Of a DNA stretch of 64,000 bases, positions 57,937 through 64,000 are shown in pieces (position 1 is the first letter of the stretch; each line of letters starts with the position of its first letter). The translations under genes and the position numbers were made by a program. The DNA is from Isoetes taiwanensis (Eukaryota > Streptophyta > Lycopodiopsida > Isoetales > Isoetaceae), in the NCBI GenBank assembly GCA_021234155.1, contig JAJEKV010000045.1, positions 11,672,050-11,736,049 of the forward strand, read 5' to 3'. Below the pieces are notes generated by a model. That model made no database searches. It was not told the origin of the DNA and was given only the letters and a program-made list of their open reading frames with translations.

Positions 57937-58305
57937 TTACAATTGTATATAACTGGATAAACCGGATAAACCTGGATCTTTTGTTTCAAGCCCGATCCCA
58001 TCGAGTAGCCGGGCTATCGATACTCCCATTTCCATTGGGGCATAGTGAATTCTTTTCGTAAAAACCCAAAGAAAAACACCGGGCTCTAGCTCCACCACCC
58101 CGCCGCTTCCACCACCTCCTGCTCCCGCTCCCGCCTCTGCCTCACTTTGCTCCATTGGTTGAACCTCCAATGCATCATTATATAGCCCTGGTGGTAGTGG
58201 TTCCATTGGTTGAGCCATCTCCATTGCATATATACTTTGTGGTAGTGGTTCGTGTTGGGGCATCCGGGCATAGAGGCTAACCACTAAGAAACACAGACTC
58301 CTCAT
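57937..58305 (-). CDS. Unknown ORF (about 122 aa) in element C
   Basis: ATG MRSLCFLVVSLYARMPQHEP; Met/Pro/Gln/Glu-rich middle with repeats of QPME and a Gly/Ala-rich stretch. No family recognised. It lies between CACGC palindrome sites. The unusual composition and a surrounding excess of CCGG words make me unsure that it is a real gene. Confidence 0.25.
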   Translation of the reverse strand: MRSLCFLVVSLYARMPQHEPLPQSIYAMEMAQPMEPLPPGLYNDALEVQPMEQSEAEAGAGAGGGGSGGVVELEPGVFLWVFTKRIHYAPMEMGVSIARLLDGIGLETKDPGLSGLSSYIQL

Positions 58306-58670
58306 TTTGAATCTCGAAATGACGGATGCGTAGATTCACTCTCGATCAATGCATGTACCGCATTCGAAGTGATTAGATAAGAGGGCCAGCCTCGTCGGCG
58401 ATTGCAAGGGCCCCGAGCCGGATCTATCATTGCCCTGCGCTCTCGCCTGCCATCATCATTGCTTGATCCAAGTACCTGTGGGTTGTAAGATCGGTGCTTC
58501 CACCGGACGGGTGCTCATTTTAGTGGGTTCAACCTGACCGAGATTGGAGCCGGGAACCGAGCGGGGCCGTGGATTGCTGGCCCAAATGTAATTCCAATGC
58601 ATCTTCGTCACCAACCGGGTGATTAATGTAACTTGGCATCTATCAATAGGAAGTGAGCTTGAGTATCGCG

Positions 58671-59010
58671 ATTCACGCCATCGTGTTATATTTATTTATT
58701 TATAAACTTAGAAACTCAAAAAGACACGCCGGCGTGTTTAGCGTAAAAGTTGAAAGTAGGGATACAATTGTTTTGCACGCCGTGTAAACCGCTATATAGG
58801 AAAAACTAGACGCCGTTGCAGTATTCGTGAGAGAGGGAAAAAATCAGACAGATAGATAAGTAATAGATAGCATGTGCAATTATTTACGGTAAATAATTGC
58901 CCGGCCTTTTATCTATTTACTTATCTATCCAGACCTTTTTTCTCTCTCACGAGTGCATGCCGGCGGTATTCATGAAGGTTAGCATAAAACACGCTTTAGC
59001 GTGTTTCAAA
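58671..59010. repeat. CACGC-type palindrome cluster 3 (element C)
   Basis: TTCACGCCATCGTG, ACACGCCGGCGTGTTT, GCACGCCGTGT and AACACGCTTTAGCGTGTT within about 340 bp. Confidence 0.75.
58825..58952. repeat. 128-bp hairpin with arms of about 47 bp
   Basis: TCGTGAGAGAGGGAAAAAAT at the left pairs with the right end ..TTTTTTCTCTCTCACGA. AGATAGATAAGTAATAGATA pairs with TATCTATTTACTTATCTAT. The centre (58,876-58,900) is GCAATTATTTAC-G-GTAAATAATTGC. It is likely a small fold-back MITE. Confidence 0.85.
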
Positions 59011-59514
59011 TATTATCTTTCAGATTTTTCTAATGCTTTCTACTACACTTATTCATAATAGAAACTTGCATGCAATAGCATGATTAATTCGTGAAGAGAA
59101 ACTCAAGAATTTACTCGAAACAAAAAGAAGCGGATGAAGTTTATAAAAACTATTACGGTTTTCATAAACATCATCGCTTCCCTCGCCGAAAGCAAATGCA
59201 AAAGCTTGTCTTCTTGGATTAAACCTCGCCATTGAGATGCAACTTAAAACTAAATGAAAACTAACCTTGAGTTCGGGAGGTCGGAAGGATTCAAGAACGG
59301 AGGACTATGCTTGTGGTTTTAATTCGAGGCTTTTCGATTCATGGACCTTAGTCCTCTCTACTGGATGCTCTGTAACTAAAAGGCGGAGTCTTTTAGTAAG
59401 TTAGGAATTGCCGAAACCGGACATCTAACATTCTTTGAATATAAATCTGCTCACCAAGATTTCGGGACGGATCCAAACAGCCAGGTTTAAACCGACAAAT
59501 CGTATGAAGGAAGG

Positions 59515-59625
59515 AAGAAAATGTAGGAACTTTGAGAGCGTAAAATGGATTTATATAGGCATAATTAGAAATAAGTTAGCGTGAATAATTGATTGCTTGA
59601 ATTAACATCACCGGGCGCACGGTCT
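59515..59625 (-). promoter_or_regulatory. Element C promoter copy 1 (TATA plus CACGC-type site)
   Basis: On the minus strand a TATA (CCTATATAAATCC) lies downstream of CGCTAAC..TATTCACG-type sequence and a CACGC-family site (ATCACCGGGCGC). About 85 bp is shared with 60,745-60,855. Confidence 0.6.
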
Positions 59626-60376
59626 TCCGCCGCACATGACATGTATATGGTATATATGGAGAATATTGCATTTCATGCAATAAATTCTCTGACATTTTAT
59701 TCCATTTATTGCATTCGAAAAAATAGAATTTAGAAATTTTATATAGGCTAACTTAAAAATGATTTTAAAGGCAAAGTTATCAAGGCTAAAAAATGACTTG
59801 TAAGGTTGGGGAATTGTTTTAGGTCGTATAGGAAAATTTCCTATGGTTACTGTGATGCATCAGAGATTTCTCATGTGGTTGATTTATAGTGTTCCCGAGA
59901 CTTTGTTGAGACAAAATTTGCAGATACAAAATTTTAGAGAGACAAAATTTTAGAGAAAACAGCTTCGTGCCAAAATAATTGGAGAATACAGTTTGATTTT
60001 ATCCAAAAAAATTTATGTACAGAAAAATTGTTTGAAGAAAACTGTTTGAAGACAAAGTTTATGAAGAAAACTGTTTGATTTCATTAAAAACAGTTGTATG
60101 TACAGATGCCCGAAGGCTTGGAAGCAGTTGCCCGAAGGCTTTTCACACAATTTACAGAAAAAAAATGCCCGGAGGCGTGTCCAAAACTTCTGTAAGAATG
60201 GAAACAAAAAATGGGCCGCCCGGGATCTGCATCACTCTTCTTCCACGCCTGCAACAAAGAAGAAAGAAAGGTGTTAGAAAAGAAAGAAAGGTGCAAAAAC
60301 AAAAAACAAAAAGAAATCACATGCAAACCTGATTCATCTCTTAACCACTCCAAAACCGGGTGAATTGTGTAACCTT

Positions 60377-60431
60377 CTTCCCCTCCTCCTCCTCCTCCTC
60401 CTCCTCCTCCTCCTCCTCCTCCTCCTCCTCG
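60377..60431. repeat. (CTC)n microsatellite
   Basis: About 18 units of CTC/TCC. Confidence 0.95.
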
Positions 60432-60434
60432 ATT

Positions 60435-60727
60435 TCATTTCTCTGTTTTGTGGTCAAGCCAACCCCCGGGCGCAGAGGTCATGTGCTCTTGGGAGGACAT
60501 CTCCTCCTCTTCCTCCTCTTCCTCCTCTTCATAATCAGAGGAATCAGAGGAGCTCAACTCCTCCTCTTCCATGTCGAATCGGGAATCATCCTCCAATCGG
60601 AATCGAGGGAGAATTGGGAAAGAAAAAATCAGGGAGGGGGAATTGAGCGGGAGTTCTTCAACCCGACGCCTCTTTGAGAGACCTCGGGTTCTTCATGAAG
60701 GTCGTTAATCGAGACCCAACACTTCAT
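60435..60727 (-). pseudogene. Small acidic protein ORF with one frame change (element C)
   Basis: The ATG at 60,727 opens MKCWVSINDLHEEPEVSQR, about 65 bp downstream of a TATA. Near 60,670 the signal shifts frame into RLEDDSRFDMEEEELSSSDS and DYEEEEEEEEEEMSSQEHM, to a stop at 60,435. It resembles the acidic C-terminal exon of the element B transposase in composition only. The function is unknown. Confidence 0.4.
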
Positions 60728-60744
60728 GGCATGGCAGAAAAAAA

Positions 60745-60855
60745 AAAAATTGGGACAGAATGGAGGTCTTGAGAGCGTGAACCGGATTTATATAGGGTTA
60801 ATTAGAAATTAGCGTGAATAATTTATTGCCTCAAATAACACGCCAGGCGTACGAA
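60745..60855 (-). promoter_or_regulatory. Element C promoter copy 2 (TATA plus CACGC-type site)
   Basis: TATA (CCTATATAAATCC, about 60,785-60,797) with the palindromic CACGCCAGGCGT at about 60,840, in the same order and spacing as copy 1, upstream of the small acidic ORF. Confidence 0.65.
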
Positions 60856-60937
60856 ATTCCCGCCAGCTATATCATCTAGGGTATATTATTATGGATAATA
60901 AATTCTCACGTCTATTAGTTATATGTCTTTTCGTAAT

Positions 60938-60976
60938 CATATATCCAAATTTTCGATAATTAAAATTTGGATATAT
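60938..60976. repeat. Short perfect hairpin
   Basis: ATATATCCAAATTTT and its exact inverse around an 8-nt loop. There is no associated gene. Confidence 0.8.
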
Positions 60977-61323
60977 TTATATAAATGTCATTTCCTTGTT
61001 GTTGCCAATTTAAAATTTTGTTTTAAATGATTTCGTTTACGCCCATTGTTATTATTATATTAAACCTATTTCCAAGGAATTTCTTGCTTTTAAAAAAATT
61101 TGATTTACCTCTACATATTCCATAAATGTACGTACTTTTTTTATCTTATGGTGTAATAATTTTTTCCTACTCATTGACTAAAAAGGGTGCAATTTGCCTA
61201 GGTCAATGGTGCCTCTCCAACTCAAGATGGTGTGCAACATATTGAAAAGAGCAATATCAATGAAAAACCAACTCCTAGCAAGAATGTTGAAGAAAAACAA
61301 TTAGTCCTCTATAGTAGGGTGCA

Positions 61324-64000
61324 ATGGAGGAACAAGAAGGTGAGAATCATGCACAAGTGCAACAAGGAAATAGTAGGCCAAGGAGTCATTGTGCTAGCAG
61401 ATCCCGGTTAAGCCAAGTTAATGATGAAAGGCTAGGGGAAGACATTATTGGTATTGCAATTTTAGATGTTGGAAGACAACCGAAAGGTAAAGGTTTGGGT
61501 GACAAGGAATGTTTTGGTTGTGTCAAGCAATTGGAGGTTCCTTGCATCATGGCATGGCCTATAAGTAGTGTTCAATTTGTGGAGGATTATATTTTTCCAG
61601 AGCCTGAGGTTGTTGGGGACAATGATTGTCTTGATATTGATCCATTGGCAGTTGGAACTCTAAACCTAGGCAAAAGGGGAGAAGTATCAGTTGCCAGACA
61701 TTATCCTAGCAAAAGAGCCAAGTTGATTAGTGACACCAAACGTGAGACAATAGTGAAGGTTAGGGGCTCAGATTGTTGTTGGAGTGATTGTATACAATTC
61801 TTCACAATAGAACAATTGGTGGAAGCAAGAGCCACTTTTCAAGAGTATAATTTGTTGATGAGAGGAGGACCTACATGTACACAATCTTCGAGCATGCACT
61901 TCAAGATGAAAGAAACCCAAACAGAAAAAGATACCCTTTGCTAGGCAAATGGATATGTGCAAAATGGCATAATTGGCAAAAAAAACAGGCAGAGGGGAAC
62001 AGGATTGCTTTACATGGAAATAATGGTTTGTTGAGACCAACAGCTAGGACCTTGGCTGCCAGGGAGATATTTGAAAAATATATTGATTTCAATGCAGAGT
62101 CTATGCCACACAAAAGCAGAAGGGATGAAAAGGGAAGAGCAGTTGTTGAGAAAAGGTTGCCATCACATTGTACTCAAAAGAGTATTTTGGAAGAAGTGAA
62201 TTCCCTACTTCAAGAATTGGGAATTCTTCCAATATCCCAACCTAGCTTTAGTAGGTTATGGAAGAAGCATTTCAATCATGTCACCATAGCAACTTCAAAC
62301 AACTTTACAAAGTGCAATTTATGTGCTAAGTTGAAGGAGACTCTTGATAAGACTGTGCAACCTAGTCAAAGGGCTAGGATAAGGGAGCATATGAAGGACC
62401 ATATGACTGACCAACTATCATGTAGATCATGTTATTGGATGTGGAGGACTTTATCTGCATTGGAACCCAATAACTATTTATGTATTATACATGACAAGAT
62501 GGACCAGCAAAAGACTTGTCTTCCACAATTCAAGTACATACCAAAGTCATGTGGAAGATCATACCCTTCTGCATCTCAATGGTGGGGCAATCTTGCATGG
62601 GCGTAATCAAACCTACTATGGCCATTTTAGTTTGGAGTTGTGGAGTGATGGTCCAGATTTTCATATTGGGAGTATCATGAGGTGTTTGAGAAACTATGAA
62701 AATGGATACAATGGTCACCTCCAGGACCTTACAGCTAGCCAGGCACTACATAGAGCATTGTTAGATTGAAACCCTAACAATATTGAAAAGTTCAGCAAGG
62801 CAAGGTTTAGGAAGCATGGGTCTAATGAACATGTTGGAGCTTCAACTTCACGTGCTAAACCTCAAGATCTACCCAAAAGGTTTCTCTTGCAACTTGATAG
62901 TTGTCTTTGGCCAAAATAAGAACAGGTGGATGTTTTCTTTCCTATCCTACTTAACATTTGTGGGGATATTTGAAAGAGTTAATTTAGGGTTTCTTATGCC
63001 CGGGCATACCCATGAGGATGTGGATGCATTATTTGGCAAATATAGTTGTATACTGAAGTAGCAAACAGTGACCAACTTTCCTAGGCTAATGGAAATCTTG
63101 CATGAATGCACTACTCCAAACCCTATAGCTTCTCTCATAGAAGAAGTGCCCGATTGGAAGAGCTTTGTGGATGGTTATACATTGGATCTTGAAGGTCATT
63201 CCGTGCCTGCAGTTCACTTTTTGGGTGAGAGATGGGATTCCAATCTTCCAATGGAAGATGAGACCTTCAGAGGATGAGTGGAGAGGAGGGGAGGAAATAT
63301 GGCGTAGAGATGAGAATGGCAAGCCTATGATACCTCTAGGTCAACCAAAAGCTTTAAAACCTACTAAAGAAGTGAAGCAATTGGGATTGACTAAGGAAGG
63401 AATCCAAGACTATAAAAAGCATTGGCAAACCAATCCAGATGACACCAACCGTGCCTTGGTGGCTTCTTTGGAAGAAGGTGATTAACTTTGTTGGGGAGAT
63501 AGACACATCCTCGGATGAATTGAAAGAAGGGTGGTTGCCTAAAACTAGGTGGAAGACCTTAGCAGTCTTTGAGGATTTTGATGACACTGTAAGTAGCATT
63601 CGTAAGCAATATGCTCCTCCTCCTTCTGACAAACACTATGTTGGTCCTAAGAACAATAGGCCAAAGTTTCTAGGCATGGATGCTTATGAACCTTCCACTG
63701 ACTTGGAATGCCACCAATTTGTGGTAGTAAAGCCATCAGATTTAGATACATATCCAGTGTGGTTGGGGTTCACTATCTCTGATATTTGCAAAGAAGAAGG
63801 TAATATTAACTTCAACCATGTGGGTGGAATGGTGGTGTCCAAAGGCATCAGTTGACCAACGATTCGGATAAAGAAAGGTACTCAGATTGTTGGACAAAGA
63901 GATGGAGGAGAAACCGAAAGTGATCCCGATCTTTGGCTAGACTATGAAAGTGTTTTGTACTCATGGACTCCAAACACTATTCCAGCTAGAAATGCGAGAA
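61324..64000 (+). pseudogene. Second DUF7869-like RNase H-fold transposase, decayed; runs to the right edge
   Basis: The ATG at 61,324 opens MEEQEGENHAQVQQGNSRPR. The C-terminal half of this frame has CCWSDCIQFFTIEQLVEARA. The signal then shifts near 61,870 into RKRYPLLGKWICAKWHNW, QPSFSRLWKKHFNHV and TKCNLCAKLKETLDKTV (CxxC), and YLCIIHDKMDQQKTCLPQF (first catalytic D). Another shift near 62,545 leads to EDHTLLHLNGGAILHGRNQT, then RFLLQLDSCLW with NKN, and FLMPGHTHEDVDALFGKYS. The same D, D, GHTHxxxD order as the element B transposase shows common ancestry. There are at least four frame changes or stops. A C-terminal block, TYPVWLGFTISDIC, continues to the edge. It probably belongs to element C, since it is divergent from that element's ParB-like gene. 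Confidence 0.7.

Overview
The window looks like nuclear DNA of a plant (streptophyte). It holds two copies of a gene whose product has the plant-specific X8 carbohydrate-binding domain, a chromodomain-bearing Ty3/gypsy retrotransposon, and multi-exon genes with canonical GT-AG introns. I cannot name the species. The gene content and the abundance of old mobile DNA would suit a large-genome seed-free plant or relative, but that is only a guess.

Layout. 1-3.2 kb and 14.7-17.9 kb are two copies of one decayed X8-domain gene (minus strand), separated by 11 kb of AT-rich DNA in which I find no gene. 18.2-20.5 kb holds a fold-back element and an LTR fragment. 20.5-32.3 kb ('region A') is a gene cluster in which almost every gene has a dyad-symmetric unit of about 66-67 bp upstream. 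Its genes are an acidic protein, a centromere-type histone H3-like gene with an intact H3-like start (MARTKQTAR), an unknown protein, three paralogous coiled-coil genes with a fixed TATA-to-ATG spacing, and an RNase H-fold transposase-like gene broken by a 239-bp MITE. 32.8-36.2 kb is bounded by Helitron-like termini. 36.3-41.8 kb is a decayed chromovirus with a partial 3' LTR.

43-64 kb is the most striking part. 'Element B' is a 9,345-bp transposon (47,045-56,389) with terminal inverted repeats and a TTAA-containing target duplication. It carries a DUF7869-like (D, D, GHTHxxxD) transposase and, divergently, an intact six-exon gene fusing a ParB-like domain to a beta-class DNA amino-methyltransferase. 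About 25 copies of the palindrome GGTATAAATTTATACC fill the shared promoter region, three introns and the 3' flank, and avoid the exons. Element B sits inside the reading frame of a second, decayed gene that is itself ParB/methyltransferase-like ('element C', 43.1-47.0 kb plus 56.4 kb onward). Element C has its own, different palindrome family (CACGC..GCGTG), again in introns and promoters, and probably a second DUF7869-like transposase at 61.3-64 kb.

Reading of the whole. Regions A, B and C each have a private family of dyad-symmetric DNA sites repeated next to their genes, an RNase H-fold transposase-like gene and chromatin-related cargo (an H3 variant in A, ParB-methyltransferases in B and C). 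I propose a class of plant DNA transposons whose encoded ParB/methyltransferase proteins may recognise element-specific palindromes. The structures are visible in the sequence; the recognition is inference. Nearly everything except the element B methyltransferase is frameshifted or interrupted.
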